Program-made: the position numbers and the translations under genes | Assembly: GCF_002975405.1 (NCBI RefSeq) | Contig: NZ_PCPS01000001.1 | Span: 682,001-746,000, forward strand | Source: Arthrobacter sp. MYb229 | GTDB lineage: Bacteria > Actinomycetota > Actinomycetes > Actinomycetales > Micrococcaceae | Reading direction: 5' to 3' | DNA: 64,000 nt | The notes under the pieces: model-generated | Told to the model about the DNA's origin: nothing | The model's database searches: none | The model's input: the letters and a program-made list of their open reading frames with translations, nothing else | Shown here: one piece after another, positions 31,115 to 39,932 of the stretch | Numbering within the stretch: position 1 is the first letter of the stretch | Layout: each line of letters begins with the position of its first letter

Positions 31115-31600
31115 CTAGCCCTCGATGGGCAGGAGCATATTGGTGATTCGGGCCGTGGCCACGCGTTGGCCTGCCTCGTTGGTGATGACGATCTCATGGG
31201 TGGTGACGCGCCGGCCCAAATGCAGCGGCGTGCACACGGCGCTGACCAAGCCCTGGCGCGCGGCCTTGTGGTGGGTGACATTCAGGTCGACTCCTACCGG
31301 GTTTGCCTTGCCCCGTGCGTGCAGGGCGGCAGCCATCGAGCCCAAGGTTTCGGCCAGCGCGGCGGATGCCCCGCCGTGCAGGATGCCCACCACCTGAGCG
31401 TTTCCTGCGACCGGCATGGTCGCGCAAACTCGGTCGGCGCCAAACTCGGTGAAGTGGATATCAAGCTTTTCGACTAGGGTGCCCACCCCGTGTCCCTGGA
31501 GAAAAGGCCACATCGCCTGCGGGACACCATGCCTAGTCAACTGCTGGGCAAAGGGGTGTGCTGAAGATTGCTCGTCGTGAGAAGTGAAATTGTCGCTCAT
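31115..31600 (-). CDS. Hotdog-fold thioesterase (PaaI type)
   Basis: A 161-residue acyl-CoA thioesterase. The hotdog signature is VVGILHGGASAALAETLGSMAA followed by NPVGVDLNVTHHKAARQG and TARITNMLLPIE. Such enzymes release CoA from aromatic or hydroxylated acyl-CoAs; the substrate here is not evident. The ATG at 31600 (MSDNFTSHDEQ) is preferred over the longer frame that runs into polA regulatory DNA. It is divergent from polA, with 19 bases between the two starts. A thioesterase gene near pyk and polA also occurs in mycobacteria. Confidence 0.85.
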   Translation of the reverse strand: MSDNFTSHDEQSSAHPFAQQLTRHGVPQAMWPFLQGHGVGTLVEKLDIHFTEFGADRVCATMPVAGNAQVVGILHGGASAALAETLGSMAAALHARGKANPVGVDLNVTHHKAARQGLVSAVCTPLHLGRRVTTHEIVITNEAGQRVATARITNMLLPIEG

Positions 31601-31619
31601 GGCAACTAGGCTTTCAGGT

Positions 31620-34301
31620 GTGAGCGAAACTACCAAAACGACATTCACGTCGGACAAGAAACTTCTGATCATCGACGGACACTCGATGGCCTTCCGCGCG
31701 TTCTATGCGCTGCCAGCCGAAAACTTTGCGACAAGTACCGGCCAGCACACCAATGCCGTCCACGGATTCGTCTCCATGCTATTGACGATGATCCGCCAGC
31801 AGAAGCCCACGCACGTTGCGGTGGCCTTCGACCTGGACACCCCAACGTTCCGTTCCCTGGAATACACCGAATACAAGGGCGGACGAAATAAGACTCCGGA
31901 AGAATTCTATGGCCAGATCGACCTGATTCAAGAGGTCATGAAGGCGATGAACATTCCCAGCATCACCCTTGAAAGCTTTGAGGCCGACGACATCCTGGCC
32001 ACCCTGGCAACCCAGGGCGAAGCGCAGGGCTTCGAAGTCCTTGTCGTCTCCGGTGACCGCGATGCCTTCCAGCTGATCACCGACAAGACCATGGTGCTCT
32101 ATCCGAAGAAGGGCATTAGCGATATCCCGCCGATGGACGCCGAAGCGGTAGAAACCAAGTATTTCGTGCGCCCCGAGCGCTACTCGGATCTGGCCGCGCT
32201 GGTGGGGGAGACCGCCGACAACCTGCCGGGCGTGCCCGGCGTGGGACCGAAGACCGCCGCGAAATGGCTGAACCTCTACGGCGACCTCAACGGCATCCTG
32301 GAAAATGCCGACGCGATCAAGGGCAAGGTCGGCGAGAGCCTGCGCGCCCACCTGGACAACGTCACCCGCAACCGGCGGCTGAACCAGTTGCGCCACGATC
32401 TGGAACTGCCGGTGACCCTGGACGAAGCCGAACTGGTCGCGCCGAACCGCGACGAGATCGAAAACCTCTTTGACGCCCTGGAATTCAACACCCTGCGCAA
32501 GCGGCTCTTCGATCTCTTTGCCGCGCAGGAGGACGAAGAGCAGCCCGAAGCGGCGGCGTTCGAGCGACTTGAAGCGAAGGATGCGAAGGCACTGGGCGAA
32601 TTCATCGCCCAGGGCGAGGGAGCGCCGATTGCGGTGCAAGCGGCGGTGACCGCGGGCGAAGCCGTCGGGGTGGCACTGTTCCGTGAGGGCAAGGCGCTCT
32701 GGCTGGAACTGTCCAGCCTGGGCGAAGACACCGAGAAGGTGCTTGCCGGCTTCCTGGCCGACGCGCAGGCACCGAAGATCTTCCACGACGCGAAACTCGC
32801 CATGCACCGGCTCTACGAGCGTGGCTTCCGCGTCGCCGGCCTAGGCGATGACACGTTGATCAGCGCCTACCTGATCCAGCCGGACCGGCGCAGCCACGAG
32901 CTGGTGGATCTGGTGCAATACCACCTGAAGTACACGGTACCGGTGCTCAAGCCGGCGAAGAAGGGCGAACTGGATCTGGGTCTCACCGCGGACCTGATCG
33001 AGCCGACGCTGGCGCAGGCACAGGCGATTTTTGATCTGTCCGCGTTCCTCGCCACCAAGCTCGCCGAAAAGCATGCCGCGGAGCTGGCCAAGGACATGGA
33101 GCTGCCGCTGATCGACGTGCTCTTCGAGATGGAGCGTGCGGGCATCGCAGTGAGCCGGGAACGCCTGGACGAGCTGCACGCGCACTTCACCTCGCAGGTG
33201 GACCAGGCCACCAAGGAAGCCTACGATTCCATCGGGCACGAGGTGAACCTCTCCAGCCCGAAGCAGCTGCAGGTGGTGCTCTTCGAAGAGCTCGACCTGC
33301 CGAAAACCAAGAAGATCAAAACCGGTTTCACCACCGATGCCGAATCCCTGCAGGATTTGCTGGTCAAGACCCAGCACCCGTTCCTGGTGGCGCTGATGGC
33401 GTACCGCGAGGCGATCAAGCTGCGCCAGACCGTTGAGGGGCTGCTCAAATCGATCGGCGACGATGGCCGGATCCACACAACCTATGCGCAGACGGTGGCC
33501 GCGACCGGACGCTTGTCCAGCCTGAACCCGAACCTGCAGAACATCCCGATCCGCTCCGAAGAGGGTCGGCGCATCCGCGACGTGTTCGTCGTCGGCGAGG
33601 GATACGAAACCCTGCTGACCGTGGACTACTCGCAGATCGAAATGCGTATCATGGCGCACCTGTCCGGCGACGAGGGCCTGATCGAGGCCTACCAGAGCGG
33701 CGAGGACCTGCACCGGTTCGTCGGTTCGCATGTCTTCGACGTGGCCCCCGAAGAGGTCACCAGCGAGATGCGTTCGAAGGTGAAGGCGATGAGCTACGGC
33801 CTGGCCTACGGGCTGAGCTCCTTCGGGCTGTCCAAGCAGCTGAAGATCTCCGTCGATGAGGCGCGCACGCTGATGAAGGACTACTTCGCACGCTTTGGCG
33901 CGGTGCGCACCTATCTGCGTTCCGTCGTCGACCAGGCGCGCAAGGACGGCTACACCGAAACGATCTTCGGCCGCCGGCGCTACCTGCCGGAGCTCAACAG
34001 CTCCGATCGCAGGCTGCGCGATATCGCCGAACGCGCGGCGCTGAACGCGCCGATCCAGGGATCCGCCGCGGATCTGCTGAAGGTCGCGATGCTGAACATT
34101 GCCAAGCTGCTGGCCGAGGGGAAGTACAAATCCCGGATGCTTTTGCAGGTGCACGATGAGCTGGTGCTGGAGATAGCCGCCGGTGAACTCGACGCGGTGC
34201 AGGAACTGGTGACGGGCGAGATGAGCCGGGCCGCCGAGCTGAAGGTCCCCTTGGACGTCCAGCCGGGCATCGGCAAGTCCTGGCATGAGGCCGAGCACTA
34301 A
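31620..34301 (+). CDS. polA: DNA polymerase I
   Basis: Repair and Okazaki-fragment polymerase, 893 residues. The 5'-3' exonuclease domain (to about 300) has LLIIDGHSMAFRAFYALP, VVSGDRDAFQLI and GVPGVGPKTAAKWL. The polymerase domain has motif A LLTVDYSQIEMRIMAHLSG, motif B in RSKVKAMSYGLAYGLSSFG and motif C LLQVHDELVLE. The middle domain lacks the catalytic DxE of a 3'-5' proofreading exonuclease (IAVQAAV stands in its place), typical of actinobacterial PolA. The start is GTG at 31620 with TAGGCT (31607-31612) seven bases upstream, so it is probably leaderless. The frame is open to 31584. Confidence 0.97.
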   Translation: MSETTKTTFTSDKKLLIIDGHSMAFRAFYALPAENFATSTGQHTNAVHGFVSMLLTMIRQQKPTHVAVAFDLDTPTFRSLEYTEYKGGRNKTPEEFYGQIDLIQEVMKAMNIPSITLESFEADDILATLATQGEAQGFEVLVVSGDRDAFQLITDKTMVLYPKKGISDIPPMDAEAVETKYFVRPERYSDLAALVGETADNLPGVPGVGPKTAAKWLNLYGDLNGILENADAIKGKVGESLRAHLDNVTRNRRLNQLRHDLELPVTLDEAELVAPNRDEIENLFDALEFNTLRKRLFDLFAAQEDEEQPEAAAFERLEAKDAKALGEFIAQGEGAPIAVQAAVTAGEAVGVALFREGKALWLELSSLGEDTEKVLAGFLADAQAPKIFHDAKLAMHRLYERGFRVAGLGDDTLISAYLIQPDRRSHELVDLVQYHLKYTVPVLKPAKKGELDLGLTADLIEPTLAQAQAIFDLSAFLATKLAEKHAAELAKDMELPLIDVLFEMERAGIAVSRERLDELHAHFTSQVDQATKEAYDSIGHEVNLSSPKQLQVVLFEELDLPKTKKIKTGFTTDAESLQDLLVKTQHPFLVALMAYREAIKLRQTVEGLLKSIGDDGRIHTTYAQTVAATGRLSSLNPNLQNIPIRSEEGRRIRDVFVVGEGYETLLTVDYSQIEMRIMAHLSGDEGLIEAYQSGEDLHRFVGSHVFDVAPEEVTSEMRSKVKAMSYGLAYGLSSFGLSKQLKISVDEARTLMKDYFARFGAVRTYLRSVVDQARKDGYTETIFGRRRYLPELNSSDRRLRDIAERAALNAPIQGSAADLLKVAMLNIAKLLAEGKYKSRMLLQVHDELVLEIAAGELDAVQELVTGEMSRAAELKVPLDVQPGIGKSWHEAEH

Positions 34302-34327
34302 GAGCCCTGCTCCCGAAGCGAAGCAAA

Positions 34328-34371
34328 CACCGAGGGGCAGGGGCATCTGATGGTGCACCTGCCCCTCGGTG
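34328..34371 (+). terminator. Terminator after polA
   Basis: Perfect arms CACCGAGGGGCAGG and CCTGCCCCTCGGTG, with further pairing inside the 16-base centre. No U-run follows. Confidence 0.75.
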
Positions 34372-34402
34372 CGAACCACTGTGCATGATGGAAGAGACGA
34401 AC

Positions 34403-35305
34403 ATGGAACAGCGCTCGCGCCGCTGGGCTTTGAAGGCCGGAGCCTTGGGCTTCGGGGCAGCCGCAGCGGGGCTGCTTAGCAGCTGCGCTGCACAGGTGCC
34501 CAAGGGTGCGTCGGAATCGATGGCTGCATCCTCGCCTGCTTCGACAACCAGTACCCCTGCAACCAACGCGCCCTCGTCCGTTGCCAGCCCCGCGCAGCAG
34601 TACCCCACGCGCGCGCAGATCATCGAGCAATTCAAGAATGCTCCGGCAGGCGAGTTCGGTTTGGAGGCCAAGGGGATCGAACTGGCGATGCCCACCGGGA
34701 AAAATAGGGTGGCGCTGACCTTTGACGCCTGCGGGGGAGCGCATGGTTCGGCTATCGACCATGCGCTGATCGATGCCTTGCGCGAGCGCGAGGTGCCCGC
34801 AACATTGTTCGTCAACCAGCGATGGGCCAGGAGCAACGGCAGATACTTGGCGCAGCTGGTAGACGATCCATTGTTTGAAATCGCAAATCATGGAACCTCG
34901 CATGTTCCATTGACCATAGATGGGCAAGCGGCCTACGGAATTTCCGGAACTCGTTCGGTGGGCGAAGCCTACGACGAGGTCATGGGCAACCAGCGGTATC
35001 TGAACGATGAGTTCGGGGTGGCGGCGCGGTTTTTCCGATCGGGCACCGCGCATATGGATGAGGTCTCAGCGGCGCTGTGCCGCCAGCTGGGACTGATCCC
35101 GATGAACTTCACGGTGAATCTGGATGCGGGCGCGACCTTCCCGGCAGCAACGGTGGCCGCACAATTTCAGTTGCTGAAGGACGGCGGCGTGGGGATCGGG
35201 CATTTCAACCAACCGGCGTCAGGCACGGCCCGGGGGATCGCTCGCGGACTGGCTGGTGCCCTCCAGGACGGACTGGAGTTCGTTAAGCTCTCCGAAGCCT
35301 GGTGA
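34403..35305 (+). CDS. Exported polysaccharide deacetylase (NodB-like)
   Basis: A 300-residue exported enzyme of the NodB/chitin deacetylase fold. The N-terminus SRRWALKAG is a twin-arginine-like motif, followed by a hydrophobic core and LLSSC, a lipobox, so it is probably a lipoprotein. A Ser/Thr/Ala linker leads to the catalytic domain: VALTFDACGG (motif 1), EIANHGTSHVP (metal-binding HxxxH), RFFRSGTAHMDE, and GIGHFNQP near the end. Motif 1 has DA instead of the usual DD, so metal binding may differ. GGAAGAG precedes the ATG at 34403, better than the ATGs at 34385/34388. Likely acts on cell-wall glycans. Confidence 0.87.
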   Translation: MEQRSRRWALKAGALGFGAAAAGLLSSCAAQVPKGASESMAASSPASTTSTPATNAPSSVASPAQQYPTRAQIIEQFKNAPAGEFGLEAKGIELAMPTGKNRVALTFDACGGAHGSAIDHALIDALREREVPATLFVNQRWARSNGRYLAQLVDDPLFEIANHGTSHVPLTIDGQAAYGISGTRSVGEAYDEVMGNQRYLNDEFGVAARFFRSGTAHMDEVSAALCRQLGLIPMNFTVNLDAGATFPAATVAAQFQLLKDGGVGIGHFNQPASGTARGIARGLAGALQDGLEFVKLSEAW

Positions 35306-35310
35306 ACCCC

Positions 35311-35338
35311 TTGCGCCGCACCGGCGCTAGCATAGACT
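35311..35338 (+). promoter_or_regulatory. Promoter of the Eis-type acetyltransferase gene
   Basis: TTGCGC (35311-35316), 16-base spacer, TAGACT (35333-35338), then about 28 bases of leader with GAGGAG before the ATG. Confidence 0.6.
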
Positions 35339-35372
35339 GTGATCAGCCACATATTTCCTGCCGAGGAGCACG

Positions 35373-36686
35373 ATGGAATTAGCAAGCAAGCCGAAGCTGG
35401 AAACCCGGACCTACCAGGCCACCGTCCGCAGCCCCGAGCTCGATGAATCGATCAAGCTGTTCCACCAGGCCACCGGGATCGGCTTCTATGAGCAGCTGCC
35501 CGAAGAGAACCAGTGGTCGAACTACCTGGATCTGACCTACGCGCTGAAAATGCGCTTTTCACTGGTGTTCGATCCAGCTGCCGAGCCGCACTCGCGACAT
35601 GCCGCGCACCCGGTGCACACCTATGGCGCGTTCCCAGGGCTGCTCAATGCCGGCGGCCAGGCGCCCGTTGCAGCGCACAAGATTACTGCGGTCACGGTCG
35701 CTCCGAGCTATCGGCGGCGCGGAATCCTGTCGAGGCAGATCACTGCCGACCTGGCTTATGCCCAGCAGGCGGGATTCCCGATTGCGGCGTTGACCGCGTC
35801 GGAGGCGACCATTTACGGGCGGTACGGCTTCGAGCCAGCCACCTACCAAAGCCGATTCACGCTCAAGTGCGCCCACGGGGTCAAGCTGCGGGTGCAGGTG
35901 CCTGGACAGGTGATCGACATTGATCCGAAGCAGTTCGGGGCCGAGTATGCTGCGCTGGCCGTGCGTGCGCTGGAGCAAACCTTCGGTTCCGTGGACAGCA
36001 CCGAGTACGACAACGGCTTCGCCCTGGGACGCTGGGACACTTGGGAGACCTTGGATAAGCCGAAGAACCTGCGCTTCGCCGCTTATTACGACGGCGCCGG
36101 CCAGCTCGGTGGTTTCGCCGCCTACAAGTTCGGCGGATGGGATGAGCCCAAGGCAAAGCTGGTCGTGCAAAAGCTGGTGGCCACGAGCGACGCCGCCCGC
36201 TTCAAGCTCTTCGAGTACCTGGGCAACCATGACCTGGTCGAGGAAGTGCACGGCCAAGGCCCTGTGGCGGATCCACTGCGCAATGTACTGGATAACGTGC
36301 GGGACTACCAGGTGCGTTCGATCGATGATGTGCTGTGGCTTCGGGTGCTTGACGTTGCCGCTGCCTTCGAAGCCCGCGGCTACCAGCGTGACGGCCGTCT
36401 GCTGTTGTGCGTGAATGATCCGATGAACCTGATCTCCGGAACCTACCTGTTCGACGTGTCCGATTCCCGCGCCACGGTGAGCCGAATCGAGGAAGGGCAG
36501 GCCGAATCCGATCTGCCGCGGGTGGCGCTGTCGGAGCGGGATCTGGCTGGACTGTATCTGGGCACTGTTCAGCTGGACCTCCTGCTTGCGTCAGGACGCG
36601 CTGAACTGGAAGGCGGAGGAACAGCAGGGCCGTGGCTGGACTTATTCAGCACGGCTTGCGAGGGATTCACTCCGCACGGTTTCTAG
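35373..36686 (+). CDS. Eis-family GNAT N-acetyltransferase
   Basis: A 437-residue protein with the three-part Eis layout: an N-terminal GNAT domain, a second degenerate GNAT domain, and a sterol-carrier-like C-terminal domain. The acetyl-CoA loop is VAPSYRRRGILSRQI, and the Eis motif ALTASEATIYGRYGFEPAT carries the catalytic Tyr. The chain ends in Phe; in Mycobacterium Eis the C-terminal carboxylate serves as the base, so the end looks intact. Eis enzymes acetylate aminoglycosides and lysines; the substrate here is unknown. GAGGAG precedes the ATG. Confidence 0.88.
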   Translation: MELASKPKLETRTYQATVRSPELDESIKLFHQATGIGFYEQLPEENQWSNYLDLTYALKMRFSLVFDPAAEPHSRHAAHPVHTYGAFPGLLNAGGQAPVAAHKITAVTVAPSYRRRGILSRQITADLAYAQQAGFPIAALTASEATIYGRYGFEPATYQSRFTLKCAHGVKLRVQVPGQVIDIDPKQFGAEYAALAVRALEQTFGSVDSTEYDNGFALGRWDTWETLDKPKNLRFAAYYDGAGQLGGFAAYKFGGWDEPKAKLVVQKLVATSDAARFKLFEYLGNHDLVEEVHGQGPVADPLRNVLDNVRDYQVRSIDDVLWLRVLDVAAAFEARGYQRDGRLLLCVNDPMNLISGTYLFDVSDSRATVSRIEEGQAESDLPRVALSERDLAGLYLGTVQLDLLLASGRAELEGGGTAGPWLDLFSTACEGFTPHGF

Positions 36687-36760
36687 TGGGACGGGTCGCA
36701 TTAACCGGCAGATATGACGAAGTTCACAAAACGCTTGCGAGGATGTTGGCGGGTTACGCT

Positions 36761-36790
36761 TTGACCCGCCGTGTGCTAGGCGCGTAGACT
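36761..36790 (+). promoter_or_regulatory. rpsA promoter
   Basis: TTGACC (36761-36766), 18-base spacer, TAGACT (36785-36790). The strongest sigma-70-type promoter in the window, as expected for a ribosomal protein gene. Confidence 0.75.
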
Positions 36791-36841
36791 TGAACAGCGT
36801 GCCATGGCTTTGTCGTGTCCGCATTCATGTTCTACCCCCTT

Positions 36842-36868
36842 CGAAATTCCGGGACTTCCGGGGTTTCG
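36842..36868 (+). promoter_or_regulatory. Stem-loop in the rpsA 5' leader
   Basis: CGAAATTCCGG pairs with CCGGGGTTTCG (11 bp, two G-U pairs) around GACTT, 36 bases before the rpsA ATG. In E. coli S1 represses its own leader through hairpins; a similar role is an inference here. Confidence 0.5.
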
Positions 36869-36904
36869 ACTGATCAAATCTATCCACATCGGAGTCCCTA
36901 CTAC

Positions 36905-38386
36905 ATGACCATCACCTCGAACGAGAACAGCAGCGCACCAGTTGTCGCAATTAACGACATCGGATCCGCTGAGGACTTCTTGGCCGCAGTCGATGCCACC
37001 ATCAAGTACTTCAACGATGGTGACCTCGTCGAAGGCACCGTCGTCAAGGTTGACCACGACGAAGTTCTGCTCGATATCGGTTACAAGACCGAAGGTGTCA
37101 TCCCTTCCCGCGAGCTTTCCATCAAGCACGACGTTGACCCAGGTGAAGTTGTCACCGTTGGCGACAGCGTCGAAGCCTTGGTCCTGACCAAGGAAGACAA
37201 GGAAGGCCGTCTGATCTTGTCCAAGAAGCGCGCTCAGTACGAGCGTGCCTGGGGCGACATCGAGAAGATCAAGGAAGAAGACGGCGTCGTTACCGGTACC
37301 GTCATCGAGGTTGTCAAGGGTGGCCTCATCCTGGACATCGGCCTGCGTGGCTTCTTGCCAGCATCGCTCGTCGAGATGCGCCGTGTGCGCGACCTGGCTC
37401 CGTACATCGGCCAGGAAATCGAAGCCAAGATCATCGAGCTGGACAAGAACCGCAACAACGTTGTGCTTTCCCGCCGTGCATGGCTCGAGCAGACCCAGTC
37501 CGAGGTCCGCTCGACCTTCCTCAACAAGCTGGAAAAGGGCCAGGTTCGTCCGGGCGTCGTTTCCTCCATCGTCAACTTCGGTGCATTCGTGGACCTTGGC
37601 GGCGTAGACGGTCTCGTCCACGTTTCCGAGCTGTCCTGGAAGCACATCGACCACCCATCCGAGGTTGTCGAAGTTGGCCAGGAAGTCACCGTCGAGGTTC
37701 TCGAAGTCGATCTGGACCGCGAGCGCGTTTCGCTGTCGCTGAAGGCTACCCAGGAAGATCCTTGGCAGACCTTCGCCCGCACTCACGCGCTGGGCCAGGT
37801 TGTACCAGGTAAGGTCACCAAGTTGGTTCCATTCGGTGCGTTCGTTCGCGTCGAAGACGGCATCGAAGGCCTTGTCCACATCTCCGAGCTTGCAGTGCGC
37901 CACGTTGAACTGGCCGAGCAGGTTGTCTCCGTGGGCGACGAGCTGTTCGTCAAGGTCATCGACATCGACCTGGAACGCCGCCGCATCTCGCTGTCGCTCA
38001 AGCAGGCTAACGAAGGCGTGGACCCAGAGGGTACCGAATTCGATCCAGCTCTGTACGGCATGGCCGCAGAGTACGACGAAGAGGGCAACTACAAGTACCC
38101 AGAGGGCTTCGACCCAGAGTCGAACGAATGGCTCGAGGGCTTCGACACCCAGCGCGCCGCTTGGGAGGCACAGTACGCTGCCGCTCAGGAGCGTTGGGAA
38201 GCTCACAAGAAGCAGGTTGTTGCCGCAATCGCTGCCGACGCAGAAGCAGAGCCTGCTGCTGCCGGCGAAACTGCCGCAGCTGCTGCTCCAGCATCGTACT
38301 CCTCGGAGGCTCCAGCCACCGATGCAGGCACCCTGGCTTCGGACGAAGCACTGGCTGCCCTGCGCGAGAAGCTGACCGGCAACTAA
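36905..38386 (+). CDS. rpsA: 30S ribosomal protein S1
   Basis: Binds mRNA to the 30S subunit. The 493-residue protein has four S1 OB-fold repeats, starting near 40, 125, 215 and 300, seen in GDLVEGTVVKVDHDEVLLDIGY, GVVTGTVIEVVKGG, VRPGVVSSIVNFGAFVDLGG and VVPGKVTKLVPFGAFVRVED, followed by an acidic Ala/Glu-rich tail. Actinobacterial S1 has four repeats against six in E. coli. GGAG lies 10 bases before the ATG; the frame is open to 36815 through leader RNA. Codon choice differs visibly from neighbours (more GTT, GCT, CCA), typical of a highly expressed gene. Confidence 0.97.
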   Translation: MTITSNENSSAPVVAINDIGSAEDFLAAVDATIKYFNDGDLVEGTVVKVDHDEVLLDIGYKTEGVIPSRELSIKHDVDPGEVVTVGDSVEALVLTKEDKEGRLILSKKRAQYERAWGDIEKIKEEDGVVTGTVIEVVKGGLILDIGLRGFLPASLVEMRRVRDLAPYIGQEIEAKIIELDKNRNNVVLSRRAWLEQTQSEVRSTFLNKLEKGQVRPGVVSSIVNFGAFVDLGGVDGLVHVSELSWKHIDHPSEVVEVGQEVTVEVLEVDLDRERVSLSLKATQEDPWQTFARTHALGQVVPGKVTKLVPFGAFVRVEDGIEGLVHISELAVRHVELAEQVVSVGDELFVKVIDIDLERRRISLSLKQANEGVDPEGTEFDPALYGMAAEYDEEGNYKYPEGFDPESNEWLEGFDTQRAAWEAQYAAAQERWEAHKKQVVAAIAADAEAEPAAAGETAAAAAPASYSSEAPATDAGTLASDEALAALREKLTGN

Positions 38387-38434
38387 TTTCTGTTGCTGCG
38401 CTGAGCTTAGCGTCAAGCTAGGCAAGTACTGAGA

Positions 38435-38475
38435 GGAAAGGTCCAACCCGCTCCGGGTTGGGCCTTTCCTTCATT
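38435..38475 (+). terminator. rpsA terminator
   Basis: GGAAAGGTCCAACCC pairs with GGGTTGGGCCTTTCC (one G-U pair) around GCTCC, followed by TTCATTT. Strong intrinsic terminator. Confidence 0.92.
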
Positions 38476-38618
38476 TAACTGCTCTTTTCCAGATGCGGTT
38501 CATCCAGGCTGCGTAGGGGGCGTATTGAAGATCAACCCAAAGGTGGAGTGCAAGCATAAAGTCCGGCCTATAGACTAAATCATTGTTAGCGGGTAGTCGA
38601 GGCCGGTGAGGATAAGCA

Positions 38619-39932
38619 ATGGCTCAGTTGAAGGCGAGATACGCCTCGGAGGGAGTGCGGGCGGCGCAAAGCAAGCCTGTGCCGTTCTACTCGGTGACCG
38701 AGGAAGAGTGGCGCAGCATCCCGCGCGACATCCCCAATGTGATCGTCCTGCTCGCGAGCTGGCTGCCGCTGATCGCGTTGAACGTTTACCTGTTCCGCTT
38801 CGCCTACCGCGATCGGGAAGAGCTCGAACTGGGCGGACTGCTGACCTTCTCGGTGATCGCCGCATGCGTTGCGGTGATGTGGGCCGCCTGCCGGATCGCG
38901 CCCTGGCTGGCTTTGACGGCGACGGCCGCGCTGTATCTGATCCTGCAGCCAGTGGGTGTGCCGCAGCTGGTGCTGCTGGGCAGCGGCGCCTTCTTCGGGC
39001 TGCTGGCGCTGACGGGACTGTTCAATCAGCTGCGCTTTATCGCCAGGTTGCGTCGTTGGCGTGCTCTTTCAACCTCCACGGTCGATATTCCGCCCGAGCA
39101 GCGCTCGCGGTTGCACGCCTACCGGCAATTGCCGAAAACGTTGTGGTATCTGGCGCTGGGCTCGATGATCTACCCCTTGCTGAAGCTGGTCTGGCAGTTT
39201 TTCACCGATGCGAAGCAGGTGGTCAACGCGCTGGATCGGGATCGCATCGACTCCCTGGTCATCGGAGTCATGGCATTGGCTCTGTGCCTGGTCGTGGTGC
39301 TCGTGCGGTTCATCGAACAACGGCTGGCCGGGCACCTTGCACTGGAGATCCCGCTGGCCCGGGGATATGGACCGCTGAGTTTCACCGCGGTGGGCAAGGT
39401 GGTGCCGGCCGAGCCGCTGTCCGGGGGCGGATGCGACTGCACGGATCCGGGCCGGGAGCCCAAGACGCTGGAATACGGGCAATTCGCCGAATGCCTCGAT
39501 AACTGCCGGGTGCATGGGATCGCGGCGGTTAATAACTTGAGCCCCGCCGAATTCTTGCGCGTGGCCGATCAGCCATGGGTCTGGGGCGAGCATGTCAGCG
39601 ACCGTCTGGTGCGGCGCGGGGACCGGATGGTGATCGCCGGGCTCAGCGGCTGGGACTCGATGCCGGTGCGTTTGGAGGTGCGTACGGTGTTCGGCCAGGG
39701 CCGCCAAGCGGCCGCGAACTACCTGCCGCGCCGGGCCGCGGAACCGCGCAAACGCCAGACGCGTGGACTGCATTGGCGCGATGGAGCGGATAACACCATG
39801 CAGGTCGAACAGTTTGACCCGGCCGCACTGCCGGAGTTCGAGCGGATCTCCTTGGCTGGCGCCGGGATCGATGGCTATGCGGTGCGGGTGCGCAGCAAGC
39901 GGCCGTTTATCTGCGGGCACCTGGTAGGCTAG
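38619..39932 (+). CDS. Membrane protein of unknown function
   Basis: 437 residues, unrecognised. The N-terminal half has about six hydrophobic helices (roughly 40-60, 72-92, 95-140 as two, 175-195, 215-235); the C-terminal half (about 240-437) is soluble, with a Cys cluster GGGCDCTDPG and ECLDNCRVHG. The soluble part has PLSFTAVGKVVPAEPL, VSDRLVRRGDRMVIAGLSG and RVRSKRPFICGH at the very end, which recalls membrane-anchored enzyme or sensor domains but not one that I can name. TAGACT (38571-38576) could be its -10, and GAGGATAA precedes the ATG. Its stop overlaps that of the convergent HNH gene in CTAG. Confidence 0.75.
   Translation: MAQLKARYASEGVRAAQSKPVPFYSVTEEEWRSIPRDIPNVIVLLASWLPLIALNVYLFRFAYRDREELELGGLLTFSVIAACVAVMWAACRIAPWLALTATAALYLILQPVGVPQLVLLGSGAFFGLLALTGLFNQLRFIARLRRWRALSTSTVDIPPEQRSRLHAYRQLPKTLWYLALGSMIYPLLKLVWQFFTDAKQVVNALDRDRIDSLVIGVMALALCLVVVLVRFIEQRLAGHLALEIPLARGYGPLSFTAVGKVVPAEPLSGGGCDCTDPGREPKTLEYGQFAECLDNCRVHGIAAVNNLSPAEFLRVADQPWVWGEHVSDRLVRRGDRMVIAGLSGWDSMPVRLEVRTVFGQGRQAAANYLPRRAAEPRKRQTRGLHWRDGADNTMQVEQFDPAALPEFERISLAGAGIDGYAVRVRSKRPFICGHLVG

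Noticed and set aside
38606-39502. Overlapping frame of 298 codons inside the membrane protein gene
   Set aside because: Arg/Gly/Ala-rich frame-shift shadow; the 38619 frame has clear membrane helices and a ribosome-binding site.
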